From NCBI RefSeq assembly GCF_933775445.1, contig NW_026089441.1, forward strand, positions 310,001-374,000: a stretch of DNA of 64,000 bases, in the 5' to 3' direction. The notes under the pieces were generated by a model. It ran no database searches. It worked only from the letters and a program-made list of their open reading frames with translations, and had not been told where the DNA came from. Position numbers and translations under genes: made by a program. The stretch comes from Argentina anserina (lineage: Eukaryota > Streptophyta > Magnoliopsida > Rosales > Rosaceae). Each line of letters starts with the position of its first letter. The stretch's first letter is position 1. Shown one piece after another: positions 14,362-28,990 of the stretch.

Positions 14362-16135
14362 GAAACTCGCATCAGAAAGCCTTACAGAAATATACTCAAA
14401 CGAGAAATGAAAAGATACACAATTGGAATAGTAAAGATACGCAAACGATGTAAAGATACTCAGTATGAAAGAAACACACTCCCACACTTGCAAAACTCTC
14501 AAATACAATAGAAACTCGCATCAGAAGCCTTACAGAAAGATAGTCAAACGAGAAATAAAAAGATACACAATTGGAATAATAAAGATACGCAAACAGTGTA
14601 AAGATAGACAATTGGAATAGTAAAGATACGCAAACGATGTAAAGATACTCAGTTTGAAAGAAACACACTCCCACACTTGCAAAACTCTCAAATTCAATAG
14701 AAACTCGCATCAGAAAGCCTTACAGAAAGACACTCAAACGAGAAATGAAAAGATAGACAATTGGAATAGTAAAGATACGCAAACGATGTAAAGATACACA
14801 ATTGGAATAGTAAAGATACGCAAACGATGTAAAGATACTCAGTTTGAAAGAAACACACTGCCACACGTGCAAAACTCTCAAATACAATAGAAACTCGCAT
14901 CAGAAGTCTTACAGAAAGATACTCAAACGAGAAATGAAAAGATACAGAATTGGAATAGTAAAGATACGCAAATGATGTAAAGATACACAATTGGAATAGT
15001 AAAGATACGCAATTGATGTAAAGATACTCAGTTTGAAAGAAACACACTCCCACACTTGCAAAACTCTCAAATACAATAGAAACTCGCATCAGAAAGCCTT
15101 ACAGAAATATACTCAAACGAGAAATGAAAAGATACACAATTGGAATAGTAAAGATACGCAAACGATGTAAAGATACTCAGTATGAAAGAAACACACTCCC
15201 ACACTTGCAAAACTCTCAAATTCAATAGAAACTCGCATGAGAAAGCCTTACAGAAAGATACTCAAACGAGAAATGAAAAGATAGACAATTGGAATAGTAA
15301 AGATACGCAAACGATGTAAAGATACACAATTGGAATAGTAAAGATACGCAAACGATGTAAAGATACTCAGTTTGAAAGAAACACACTCCCACACTTGCAA
15401 AACTCTCAAATTCAATAGAAACTCGCATGAGAAAGCCTTACAGAAAGATACTCAAACGAGAAATGAAAAGATAGACAATTGGAATAGTAAAGATACGCAA
15501 ACGATGTAAAGATACACAATTGGAATAGTAAAGATACGCAAACGATGTAAAGATACTCAGTTTGAAAGAAACACACTCCCACACTTGCAAAACTCTCAAA
15601 TACAATAGAAACTCGCATCAGAAAGCCTTACAGAAATATACTCAAACGAGAAATGAAAAGATACACAATTGGAATAGTAAAGATACGCAAACGATGTAAA
15701 GATACTCAGTATGAAAGAAACACACTCCCACACTTGCAAAACTCTCAAATACAATAGAAACTCGCATCAGAAGCCTTACAGAAAGATACTCAAACGAGAA
15801 ATGAAAAGATACAGAATTGGAATAGTAAAGATACGCAAACGATGTAAAGATACACAATTGGAATAGTAAAGACACGCAAACGATGTAAAGATACTCAGTT
15901 TAAAAGAAACACACTCCCACACTTGCAAAACTCTCAAATTCAATAGAAACTCGCATGAGAAAGCCTTACAGAAAGATACTCAAACGAGAAATGAAAAGAT
16001 AGACAATTGGAATAGTAAAGATACGCAAACGATGTAAAGATACACAATTAGAATAGTAAAGATACGCAAACGATATAAAGATACTCAGTTTGAAAGAAAC
16101 ACACTCCCACACTTGCAAAACTCTCAAATACAATA
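14362..16135 (+). repeat. Super-repeat copy 2 (one extra trimer, 1,774 bp)
   Basis: Units start at 14362, 14511, 14700, 14890, 15079, 15228, 15418, 15608, 15757 and 15946. The tetramer matches that of copy 1 apart from CACACGTGC near 14872, where other copies read CACACTTGC. The middle L unit of the 529-bp trimer is of the GATAGACAATTGG type with CGCATGAG, not the CGTGAAATG type, which suggests local replacement or conversion. Confidence 0.87.
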
Positions 16136-18437
16136 GAAACTCGCATCAGAAAGCCTTACAGAAATATACTCAAACGAGAAATGAAAAGATACACAATTGG
16201 AATAGTAAAGATACGCAAACGATGTAAAGATACTCAGTATGAAAGAAACACACTCCCACACTTGCAAAACTCTCAAATACAATAGAAACTCGCATCAGAA
16301 GCCTTACAGAAAGATAGTCAAACGAGAAATAAAAAGATACACAATTGGAATAATAAAGATACGCAAACAGTGTAAAGATAGACAATTGGAATAGTAAAGA
16401 TACGCAAACGATGTAAAGATACTCAGTTTGAAAGAAACACACTCCCACACTTGCAAAACTCTCAAATTCAATAGAAACTCGCATCAGAAAGCCTTACAGA
16501 AAGACACTCAAACGAGAAATGAAAAGATAGACAATTGGAATAGTAAAGATACGCAAACGATGTAAAGATACACAATTGGAATAGTAAAGATACGCAAACG
16601 ATGTAAAGATACTCAGTTTGAAAGAAACACACTGCCACACTTGCAAAACTCTCAAATACAATAGAAACTCGCATCAGAAGTCTTACAGAAAGATACTCAA
16701 ACGAGAAATGAAAAGATACAGAATTGGAATAGTAAAGATACGCAAATGATGTAAAGATACACAATTGGAATAGTAAAGATACGCAATTGATGTAAAGATA
16801 CTCAGTTTGAAAGAAACACACTCCCACACTTGCAAAACTCTCAAATACAATAGAAACTCGCATCAGAAAGCCTTACAGAAATATACTCAAACGAGAAATG
16901 AAAAGATACACAATTGGAATAGTAAAGATACGCAAACGATGTAAAGATACTCAGTATGAAAGAAACACACTCCCACACTTGCAAAACTCTCAAATTCAAT
17001 AGAAACTCGCATCAGAAAGCCTTACAGAAAGATACTCAAACGTGAAATGAAAAGATACAGAATTGGAATAGTAAAGATACGCAAACGATGTAAAGATACA
17101 CAATTGGAATAGTAAAGATACGCAAACGATGTAAAGATACTCAGTTTAAAAGAAACACACTCCCACACTTGCAAAACTCTCAAATTCAATAGAAACTCGC
17201 ATGAGAAAGCCTTACAGAAAGATACTCAAACGAGAAATGAAAAGATAGACAATTGGAATAGTAAAGATACGCAAACGATGTAAAGATACACAATTGGAAT
17301 AGTAAAGATACGCAAACGATGTAAAGATACTCAGTTTGAAAGAAACACACTCCCACACTTGCAAAACTCTCAAATACAATAGAAACTCGCAACAGAAAGC
17401 CTTACAGAAATATACTCAAACGAGAAATGAAAAGATACACAATTGGAATAGTAAAGATACGCAAACGATGTAAAGATACTCAGTATGAAAGAAACACACT
17501 CCCACACTTGCAAAACTCTCAAATACAATAGAAACTCGCATCAGAAGCCTTACAGAAAGATAGTCAAACAAGAAATAAAAAGATACACAATTGGAATAAT
17601 AAAGATACGCAAACAGTGTAAAGATACACAATTGGAATAGTAAAGATACGCAAACGATGTAAAGATACTCAGTTTGAAAGAAACACACTCCCACACTTGC
17701 AAAACTCTCAAATTCAATAGAAACTCGCATCAGAAAGCCTTACAGAAAGATACTCAAACGAGAAATGAAAAGATAGACAATTGGAATAGTAAAGATACGC
17801 AAACGATGTAAAGATACACAATTGGAATAGTAAAGATACGCAAACGATGTAAAGATACTCAGTTTGAAAGAAACACATTGCCACACTTGCAAAACTCTCA
17901 AATTCAATAGAAACTCGCATCAGAAAGCCTTACAGAAATATATTCAAACGAGAAATGAAAAGATACACAATTGGAATAGTAAAGATACGCAAACGATGTA
18001 AAGATACTCAGTATGAAAGAAACACACTCCCACACTTGCAAAACTCTCAAATACAATAGAAACTCGCATCAGAAGCCTTACAGAAAGATACTCAAACGAG
18101 AAATGAAAAGATACAGAATTGGAATAGTAAAGATACGCAAACGATGTAAAGATACACAATTGGAATAGTAAAGACACGCAAACGATGTAAAGATACTCAG
18201 TTTAAAAGAAACACACTCCCACACTTGCAAAACTCTCAAATTCAATAGAAACTCGCATGAGAAAGCCTTACAGAAAGATACTCAAACGAGAAATGAAAAG
18301 ATAGACAATTGGAATAGTAAAGATACGCAAACGATGTAAAGATACACAATTGGAATAGTAAAGATACGCAAACGATATAAAGATACTCAGTTTGAAAGAA
18401 ACACACTCCCACACTTGCAAAACTCTCAAATACAATA
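16136..18437 (+). repeat. Super-repeat copy 3 (two extra trimers, 2,302 bp)
   Basis: This copy repeats copy 1 base for base as far as I can read, but with two extra trimers instead of three. It restarts at 18438. The offset from copy 1 is 4,604 bp, the sum of one 2,830-bp and one 1,774-bp super-repeat. Confidence 0.87.
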
Positions 18438-20400
18438 GAAACTCGCATCAGAAAGCCTTACAGAAATATACTCAAACGAGAAATGAAAAGATACACAATT
18501 GGAATAGTAAAGATACGCAAACGATGTAAAGATACTCAGTATGAAAGAAACACACTCCCACACTTGCAAAACTCTCAAATACAATAGAAACTCGCATCAG
18601 AAGCCTTACAGAAAGATAGTCAAACGAGAAATAAAAAGATACACAATTGGAATAATAAAGATACGCAAACAGTGTAAAGATAGACAATTGGAATAGTAAA
18701 GATACGCAAACGATGTAAAGATACTCAGTTTGAAAGAAACACACTCCCACACTTGCAAAACTCTCAAATTCAATAGAAACTCGCATCAGAAAGCCTTACA
18801 GAAAGACACTCAAACGAGAAATGAAAAGATAGACAATTGGAATAGTAAAGATACGCAAACGATGTAAAGATACACAATTGGAATAGTAAAGATACGCAAA
18901 CGATGTAAAGATACTCAGTTTGAAAGAAACACACTGCCACACTTGCAAAACTCTCAAATACAATAGAAACTCGCATCAGAAGTCTTACAGAAAGATACTC
19001 AAACGAGAAATGAAAAGATACAGAATTGGAATAGTAAAGATACGCAAATGATGTAAAGATACACAATTGGAATAGTAAAGATACGCAATTGATGTAAAGA
19101 TACTCAGTTTGAAAGAAACACACTCCCACACTTGCAAAACTCTCAAATACAATAGAAACTCGCATCAGAAAGCCTTACAGAAATATACTCAAACGAGAAA
19201 TGAAAAGATACACAATTGGAATAGTAAAGATACGCAAACGATGTAAAGATACTCAGTATGAAAGAAACACACTCCCACACTTGCAAAACTCTCAAATTCA
19301 ATAGAAACTCGCATCAGAAAGCCTTACAGAAAGATACTCAAACGTGAAATGAAAAGATACAGAATTGGAATAGTAAAGATACGCAAACGATGTAAAGATA
19401 CACAATTGGAATAGTAAAGATACGCAAACGATGTAAAGATACTCAGTTTAAAAGAAACACACTCCCACACTTGCAAAACTCTCAAATTCAATAGAAACTC
19501 GCATGAGAAAGCCTTACAGAAAGATACTCAAACGAGAAATGAAAAGATAGACAATTGGAATAGTAAAGATACGCAAACGATGTAAAGATAAACAATTGGA
19601 ATAGTAAAGATACGCAAACGATGTAAAGATACTCAGTTTGAAAGAAACACACTCCCACACTTGCAAAACTCTCAAATACAATAGAAACTCGCATCAGAAA
19701 GCCTTACAGAAATATACTCAAACGAGAAATGAAAAGATACACAATTGGAATAGTAAAGATACGCAAACGATGTAAAGATACTCAGTATGAAAGAAACACA
19801 CTCCCACACTTGCAAAACTCTCAAATACAATAGAAACTCGCATCAGAAGCCTTCCAGAAAGATAGTCAAACGAGAAATAAAAAGATACACAATTGGAATA
19901 ATAAAGATACGCAAACAGTGTAAAGATACACAATTGGAATAGTAAAGATACGCAAACGATGTAAAGATACTCAGTTTGAAAGAAACACACTCCCACACTT
20001 GCAAAACTCTCAAATTCAATAGAAACTCGCATCAGAAAGCCTTACAGAAAGATACTCAAACGAGAAATGAAAAGATAGACAATTGGAATAGTAACGATAC
20101 GCAAACGATTTAAAGATACACAATTGGAATAGTAAAGATACGCAAACGATGTAAAGATACTCAGTTTGAAAGAAACACACTGCCACACTTGCAAAACTCT
20201 CAAATACAATAGAAACTCGCATCAGAAGTCTTACAGAAAGATACTCAAACGAGAAATGAAAAGATACAGAATTGGAATAGTAAAGATACGCAAATGATGT
20301 AAAGATACACAATTGGAATAGTAAAGATACGCAATTGATGTAAAGATACTCAGTTTGAAAGAAACACACTCCCACACTTGCAAAACTCTCAAATACAATA
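18438..20400 (+). repeat. Super-repeat copies 4 and 5 (1,246 bp, then a lone 717-bp tetramer)
   Basis: Copy 4 (18438-19683) holds only the 717- and 529-bp parts and no extra trimer. A further tetramer follows at 19684-20400 with private changes such as CTTCCAGAAAG near 19851 and AGTAACGATACG near 20090. After 20401 come one S and one L unit, and then a different HOR begins at 20740. Confidence 0.85.
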
Positions 20401-20739
20401 GAAACTCGCATCAGAAAGCCTTACAGAAATATACTCAAACGAGAAATGAAAAGATACACAATTGGAATAGTAAAGACACGCAAACGATGTAAAGATACTC
20501 AGTTTAAAAGAAACACACTCCCACACTTGCAAAACTCTCAAATTTAATAGAAACTCGCATGAGAAATCCTTACAGAAAGATACTCAAACGAGAAATGAAA
20601 AGATAGACAATTGGAATAGTAAAGATACGCAAACGATGTAAAGATACACAATTGGAATAGTAAAGATACGCAAACGATGTAAAGATACTCAGTTTGAAAG
20701 AAACACACTCCCACACTTGCAAAACTCTCAAATACAATA

Positions 20740-23700
20740 GAAACTCGCATCAGAAAGCCTTACAGAAATATACTCAAACGAGAAATGAAAAGATACACAA
20801 TTGGAATAGTAAAGATACGCAAACGATGTAAAGATACTCAGTATGAAAGAAACACACTCCCACACTTGCAAAACTCTCAAATACAATAGAAACTCGCATC
20901 AGAAGCCTTACAGAAAGATACTGAAACGAGAAATGAAAAGATACACAATTGGAATAGTATAGATACGCAAACAGTGTAAAGATACACAGTTGGAATAGTA
21001 AAGATACGCAAACGATGTAAGGATACTCAGTTTGAAAGAAACACACTGCCACACTTCCAAAACTCTCAAATACAATAGAAACTCGCATCAGAAGTCTTAC
21101 AGAAAGATACTCAAACGAGAAATGAAAAGATACAGAATTGGAATAGTAAAGATACGCAAACGATATAAAGATACTCAGTTTGAAAGAAACACACTCCCAC
21201 ACTTGCAAAACTCTCAAATACAATAGAAACTCGCATCAGAAGCCTTACAGAAAGATACTCAAACGAGAAATGAAAAGATACACAATTGGAATAGTAAAGA
21301 GACGCAAACGATGTAAAGATACTCAGTATGAAAGAAACACACTCCCACACTTGCAAAACTCTCAAATACAATAGAAACTCGCATCAGAAGCCTTACAGAA
21401 AGATACTCAAACGAGAAATGAAAAGATACAGAATTGGAATAGTAAAGATACGCAAACGATGTAAAGATACACAATTGGAATAGTAAAGACACGCAAACGA
21501 TGTAAAGATACTCAGTTTAAAAGAAACACACTCCCACACTTGCAAAACTCTCAAATTCAATAGAAACTCGCATGAGAAAGCCTTACAGAAAGATACTCAA
21601 ACGAGAAATGAAAAGATACACAATTAGAATAGTAAAGATACGCAAACGATGTAAAGATACTCAGTATGAAAGAAACACACTCCCACACTTGCAAAACTCT
21701 CAAATACAATAGAAACTCGCATCAGAAGCCTTACAGAAAGATAGTCAAACGAGGAATAAAAAGATACACAATTGGAATAATAAAGATACGCAAATAGTGT
21801 AAAGATACACAATTGGAATAGTAAAGATACGCAAACGATGTAAAGATACTAAGTTTGAAAGAAACACACTCCCACACTTGCAAAACTCTCAAATTCAATA
21901 GAAACTCGCATCAGAAAGCCTTACAGAAAGATACTCAAACGAGAAATGAAAAGATACACATTTGGAATAGTAAAGATACGCAAACGATGTAAAGATACAC
22001 AATTGGAATAGTAAAGATACGCAAATGATGTAAAGATACACAATTGGAATAGTAAAGATACGCAAACGATGTAAAGATACTCAGTTTGAAAGAAACACAC
22101 TGCCACACTTGCAAAACTCTCAAATACAATAGAAACTCGCATCAGAAGTCTTACAGAAAGATACTCAAACGAGAAATGAAAAGATACAGAATTGGAATAG
22201 TAAAGATACGCAAATGATGTAAAGATACACAATTGGAATAGTAAAGATACGCAAACGATGTAAAGATACTCAGTTTGAAAGAAACACACTCCCACACTTG
22301 CAAAACTCTCAAATACAATAGAAACTCGCATCAGAAGCCTTACAGAAAGATACTCAAACGAGAAATGAAAAGATACACAATTGGAATAGTAAAGATACGC
22401 AATCGATGTAAAGATACTCAGTTTGAAAGAAACACACTCCCACACTTGCAAAACTCTCAAATACAATAGAAACTCGCATCATAAGCCTTACAGAAAGATA
22501 CTCAAACGAGAAATGAAAAGATACAGAATTGGAATAGTAAAGATACGCAAACGATGTAAAGATACACACTAGGAATAGTAAAGATACGCAAACGATGTAA
22601 AGATACTCAGTTTGAAAGAAACACACTCCCACACTTGCAAAACTCTCAAATTCAATAGAAACTCGCATCAGAAAGCCTTACAGAAAGATACTCAAACGAG
22701 AAATGAAAAGATAGACAATTGGAATAGTAAAGATACGCAAACGATGTAAAGATACACAATTGGAATAGTAAAGATACGCAAACGATGTAAAGATACTCAG
22801 TTTGAAAGAAACACACTCCCACACTTGCAAAACTCTCAAATACAATAGAAACTCGCATCAGAAAGCCTTACAGAAAGATACTCAAACGAGAAATGAAAAG
22901 ATACAGAATTGGAATAGTAAAGATACGCAAACGATGTAAAGATACACACTAGGAATAGTAAAGATACGCAAACGATGTAAAGATACTCAGTTTGAAAGAA
23001 ACACACTCCCACACTTGCAAAACTCTCAAATTCAATAGAAACTCGCATCAGAAAGCCTTACAGAAAGATACTCAAACGAGAAATGAAAAGATACACAATT
23101 GGAATAGTAAAGATACGCAAACGATGTAAAGATACACAATTGGAATAGTAAAGATACGCAAACGATGTAAAGATACTCAGTTTGAAAGAAACACACTCCC
23201 ACACTTGCAAAACTCTCAAATACAATAGAAACTCGCATCAGAAAGCCTTACAGAAATATACTCAAACGAGAAATGAAAAGATACACAATTGGAATAGTAA
23301 AGATACGCAAACGATGTAAAGATACTCAGTATGAAAGAAACACACTCCCACACTTGCAAAACTCTCAAATACAATAGAAACTCGCATCAGAAGCCTTACA
23401 GAAAGATACTGAAACGAGAAATGAAAAGATACACAATTGGAATAGTATAGATACGCAAACAGTGTAAAGATACACAGTTGGAATAGTAAAGATACGCAAA
23501 CGATGTAAAGATACTCAGTTTGAAAGAAACACACTGCCACACTTCCAAAACTCTCAAATACAATAGAAACTCGCATCAGAAGTCTTACAGAAAGATACTC
23601 AAACGAGAAATGAAAAGATACAGAATTGGAATAGTAAAGATACGCAAACGATATAAAGATACTCAGTTTGAAAGAAACACACTCCCACACTTGCAAAACT

Positions 23701-26700
23701 CTCAAATACAATAGAAACTCGCATCAGAAGCCTTACAGAAAGATACTCAAACGAGAAATGAAAAGATACACAATTGGAATAGTAAAGAGACGCAAACGAT
23801 GTAAAGATACTCAGTATGAAAGAAACACACTCCCACACTTGCAAAACTCTCAAATACAATAGAAACTCGCATCAGAAGCCTTACAGAAAGATACTCAAAC
23901 GAGAAATGAAAAGATACAGAATTGGAATAGTAAAGATACGCAAACGATGTAAAGATACACAATTGGAATAGTAAAGACACGCAAACGATGTAAAGATACT
24001 CAGTTTAAAAGAAACACACTCCCACACTTGCAAAACTCTCAAATTCAATAGAAACTCGCATGAGAAAGCCTTACAGAAAGATACTCAAACGAGAAATGAA
24101 AAGATACACAATTAGAATAGTAAAGATACGCAAACGATGTAAAGATACTCAGTATGAAAGAAACACACTCCCACACTTGCAAAACTCTCAAATACAATAG
24201 AAACTCGCATCAGAAGCCTTACAGAATGATAGTCAAACGAGGAATAAAAAGATACACAATTGGAATAATAAAGATACGCAAACAGTGTAAAGATACACAA
24301 TTGGAATAGTAAAGATACGCAAACGATGTAAAGATACTAAGTTTGAAAGAAACACACTCCCACACTTGCAAAACTCTCAAATTCAATAGAAACTCGCATC
24401 AGAAAGCCTTACAGAAAGATACTCAAACGAGAAATGAAAAGATACACATTTGGAATAGTAAAGATACGCAAACGATGTAAAGATACACAATTGGAATAGT
24501 AAAGATACGCAAATGATGTAAAGATACACAATTGGAATAGTAAAGATACGCAAACGATGTAAAGATACTCAGTTTGAAAGAAACACACTGCCACACTTGC
24601 AAAACTCTCAAATACAATAGAAACTCGCATCAGAAGTCTTACAGAAAGATACTCAAACGAGAAATGAAAAGATACAGAATTGGAATAGTAAAGATACGCA
24701 AATGATGTAAAGATACACAATTGGAATAGTAAAGATACGCAAACGATGTAAAGATACTCAGTTTGAAAGAAACACACTCCCACACTTGCAAAACTCTCAA
24801 ATACAATAGAAACTCGCATCAGAAGCCTTACAGAAAGATACTCAAACGAGAAATGAAAAGATACACAATTGGAATAGTAAAGATACGCAATCGATGTAAA
24901 GATACTCAGTTTGAAAGAAACACACTCCCACACTTGCAAAACTCTCAAATACAATAGAAACTCGCATCATAAGCCTTACAGAAAGATACTCAAACGAGAA
25001 ATGAAAAGATACAGAATTGGAATAGTAAAGATACGCAAACGATGTAAAGATACACACTAGGAATAGTAAAGATACGCAAACGATGTAAAGATACTCAGTT
25101 TGAAAGAAACACACTCCCACACTTGCAAAACTCTCAAATTCAATAGAAACTCGCATCAGAAAGCCTTACAGAAAGATACTCAAACGAGAAATGAAAAGAT
25201 AGACAATTGGAATAGTAAAGATACGCAAACGATGTAAAGATACACAATTGGAATAGTAAAGATACGCAAACGATGTAAAGATACTCAGTTTGAAAGAAAC
25301 ACACTCCCACACTTGCAAAACTCTCAAATACAATAGAAACTCGCATCAGAAAGCCTTACAGAAAGATACTCAAACGAGAAATGAAAAGATACAGAATTGG
25401 AATAGTAAAGATACGCAAACGATGTAAAGATACACACTAGGAATAGTAAAGATACGCAAACGATGTAAAGATACTCAGTTTGAAAGAAACACACTCCCAC
25501 ACTTGCAAAACTCTCAAATTCAATAGAAACTCGCATCAGAAAGCCTTACAGAAAGATACTCAAACGAGAAATGAAAAGATAGACAATTGGAATAGTAAAG
25601 ATACGCAAACGATGTAAAGATACACAATTGGAATAGTAAAGATACGCAAACGATGTAAAGATACTCAGTTTGAAAGAAACACACTCCCACACTTGCAAAA
25701 CTCTCAAATACAATAGAAACTCGCATCAGAAAGCCTTACAGAAATATACTCAAACGAGAAATGAAAAGATACACAATTGGAATAGTAAAGATACGTAAAC
25801 GATGTAAAGATACTCAGTATGAAAGAAACACACTCCCACACTTGCAAAACTCTCAAATACAATAGAAACTCGCATCAGAAGCCTTACAGAAAGATACTGA
25901 AACGAGAAATGAAAAGATACACAATTGGAATAGTATAGATACGCAAACAGTGTAAAGATACACAGTTGGAATAGTAAAGATACGCAAACGATGTAAAGAT
26001 ACTCAGTTTGAAAGAAACACACTGCCACACTTCCAAAACTCTCAAATACAATAGAAACTCGCATCAGAAGTCTTACAGAAAGATACTCAAACGAGAAATG
26101 AAAAGATACAGAATTGGAATAGTAAAGATACGCAAACGATATAAAGATACTCAGTTTGAAAGAAACACACTCCCACACTTGCAAAACTCTCAAATACAAT
26201 AGAAACTCGCATCAGAAGCCTTACAGAAAGATACTCAAACGAGAAATGAAAAGATACACAATTGGAATAGTAAAGAGACGCAAACGATGTAAAGATACTC
26301 AGTATGAAAGAAACACACTCCCACACTTGCAAAACTCTCAAATACAATAGAAACTCGCATCAGAAGCCTTACAGAAAGATACTCAAACGAGAAATGAAAA
26401 GATACAGAATTGGAATAGTAAAGATACGCAAACGATGTAAAGATACACAATTGGAATAGTAAAGACACGCAAACGATGTAAAGATACTCAGTTTAAAAGA
26501 AACACACTCCCACACTTGCAAAACTCTCAAATTCAATAGAAACTCGCATGAGAAAGCCTTACAGAAAGATACTCAAACGAGAAATGAAAAGATACACAAT
26601 TAGAATAGTAAAGATACGCAAACGATGTAAAGATACTCAGTATGAAAGAAACACACTCCCACACTTGCAAAACTCTCAAATACAATAGAAACTCGCATCA

Positions 26701-27640
26701 GAAGCCTTACAGAAAGATAGTCAAACGAGGAATAAAAAGATACACAATTGGAATAATAAAGATACGCAAACAGTGTAAAGATACACAATTGGAATAGTAA
26801 AGATACGCAAACGATGTAAAGATACTAAGTTTGAAAGAAACACACTCCCACACTTGCAAAACTCTCAAATTCAATAGAAACTCGCATCAGAAAGCCTTAC
26901 AGAAAGATACTCAAACGAGAAATGAAAAGATACACATTTGGAATAGTAAAGATACGCAAACGATGTAAAGATACACAATTGGAATAGTAAAGATACGCAA
27001 ATGATGTAAAGATACACAATTGGAATAGTAAAGATACGCAAACGATGTAAAGATACTCAGTTTGAAAGAAACACACTGCCACACTTGCAAAACTCTCAAA
27101 TACAATAGAAACTCGCATCAGAAGTCTTACAGAAAGATACTCAAACGAGAAATGAAAAGATACAGAATTGGAATAGTAAAGATACGCAAATGATGTAAAG
27201 ATACACAATTGGAATAGTAAAGATACGCAAACGATGTAAAGATACTCAGTTTGAAAGAAACACACTCCCACACTTGCAAAACTCTCAAATACAATAGAAA
27301 CTCGCATCAGAAGCCTTACAGAAAGATACTCAAACGAGAAATGAAAAGATACACAATTGGAATAGTAAAGATACGCAATCGATGTAAAGATACTCAGTTT
27401 GAAAGAAACACACTCCCACACTTGCAAAACTCTCAAATACAATAGAAACTCGCATCATAAGCCTTACAGAAAGATACTCAAACGAGAAATGAAAAGATAC
27501 AGAATTGGAATAGTAAAGATACGCAAACGATGTAAAGATACACACTAGGAATAGTAAAGATACGCAAACGATGTAAAGATACTCAGTTTGAAAGAAACAC
27601 ACTCCCACACTTGCAAAACTCTCAAATACAATAGAAACTC
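20740..27640 (+). repeat. 2,488-bp 14-monomer HOR, almost three copies
   Basis: Unit lengths from 20740 are 149,189,148,148,189,149,189,231,189,148,189,190,190,190, which sum to 2,488. The order is S L S S L S L X L S L L L L. The pattern restarts at 23228 and 25716, and the third copy departs from it near 27.6 kb. By eye the copies differ at only a few bases: AGGATACTC near 21019 and CAAATAGTG near 21792 only in copy 1, GAATGATAG near 24225 only in copy 2, and ATACGTAAAC near 25793 only in copy 3. This indicates recent amplification or strong homogenisation. Confidence 0.92.
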
Positions 27641-28990
27641 GCATCAGAAAGCCTTACAGAAAGATACTCAAACGAGAAATGAAAAGATAGACAATTGGAA
27701 TAGTAAAGATACGCAAACGATGTAAAGATACACAATTGGAATAGTAAAGATACGCAAACGATGTAAAGATACTCAGTTTGAAAGAAACACACTCCCACAC
27801 TTGCAAAACTCTCAAATACAATAGAAACTCGCATCAGAAAGCCTTACAGAAATATACTCAAACGAGAAATGAAAAGATACACAATTGGAATAGTAAAGAT
27901 ACGCAAACGATGTAAAGATACTCAGTATGAAAGAAACACACTCCCACACTTACAAAACTCTCAAATACAATAGAAACTCGCATCAGAAGCCTTACAGAAA
28001 GATACTCAAACGAGAAATAAAAAGATACACAATTGGAATAATAAAGATACGCAAACAGTGTAAAGATACACAATTGGAATAGTAAAGATACGCAAACGAT
28101 GTAAAGATACTCAGTTTGAAAGAAACACACTCCCACACTTGCAAAACTCTCAAATTCAATAGAAACTCGCATCAGAAAGCCTTACAGAAAGATACTCAAA
28201 CGAGAAATGAAAAGATACACAATTGGAATAGTAAAGATACGCAAACGATGTAAAGATACAAAATTGGAATAGTAAAGATACGCAAACGATGTAAAGATAC
28301 TCAGTATGAAAGAAACACACTCCCACACTTGCAAAACTCTCAAATACAATAGAAACTCGCATCAGAAGCCTTACAAAAAGATACTCAAACGAGAAATGAA
28401 AAGATACAGAATTGGAATAGTAAAGATACGCAAATGATGAAAAGATACACAATTGGAATAGTAAAGATACGCAAACGATGTAAAGATACTCAGTTTGAAA
28501 GAAACACACTCCCACACTTGCAAAACTCTCAAATTCAATAGAAACTCGCTTCAGAAAGCCTTACAGAAAGATACTCAAACGAGAAATGAAAAGATAGACA
28601 ATTGGAATAGTAAAGATACGCAATCGATGTAAAGATACTCAGTTTGAAAGAAACACACTCCCACACTTGCAAAACTCTCAAATACAATAGAAACTCGCAT
28701 CAGAAGCCTTACAGAAAGATACTCAAACGAGAAATGAAAAGATACACAATTGGAATAGTAAAGATACGCAAACGATGTAAAGATACAAAATTGGAATAGT
28801 AAAGATACGCAAACGATGTAAAGATACTCAGTATGAAAGAAACACACTCCCACACTTGCAAAACTCTCAAATACAATAGAAACTCGCATCAGAAGCCTTA
28901 CAAAAAGATACTCAAACGAGAAATGAAAAGATACAGAATTGGAATAGTAAAGATACGCAAATGATGAAAAGATACACAATTGGAATAGTA
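26877..28990 (+). repeat. Dispersed ~2.1-kb block, copy A
   Basis: This block recurs 5,704 bp later (32.58-34.70 kb) and again, with an insertion, at 37.40-39.92 kb. It starts with an X unit and contains units with ATACAAAATTGG, CTTACAAAAAG and CAAATGATGAAAAG. Its first part overlaps the end of the 2,488-bp HOR, so the block is a transposed or exchanged piece of that neighbourhood. Confidence 0.8.

Larger units (their letters stand above)
11532..20400 (+). repeat. Trimer-based super-repeat: 717 + 529 + n x 528 bp
   Basis: Unit starts give a strict grammar. A 717-bp tetramer (149+189+190+189) is followed by a 529-bp trimer (149+190+190) and then a variable number of 528-bp trimers (149+189+190). 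Super-repeats start at 11532, 14362, 16136, 18438 and 19684, and are 2,830, 1,774, 2,302 and 1,246 bp long before the last, incomplete one. That is 3, 1, 2 and 0 extra trimers. The leading S unit usually carries AATATACTC and CAGTATG. The tetramer's first L unit carries GATAGTCAAAC and AATAATAAAG. No X unit is present. Confidence 0.9.
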
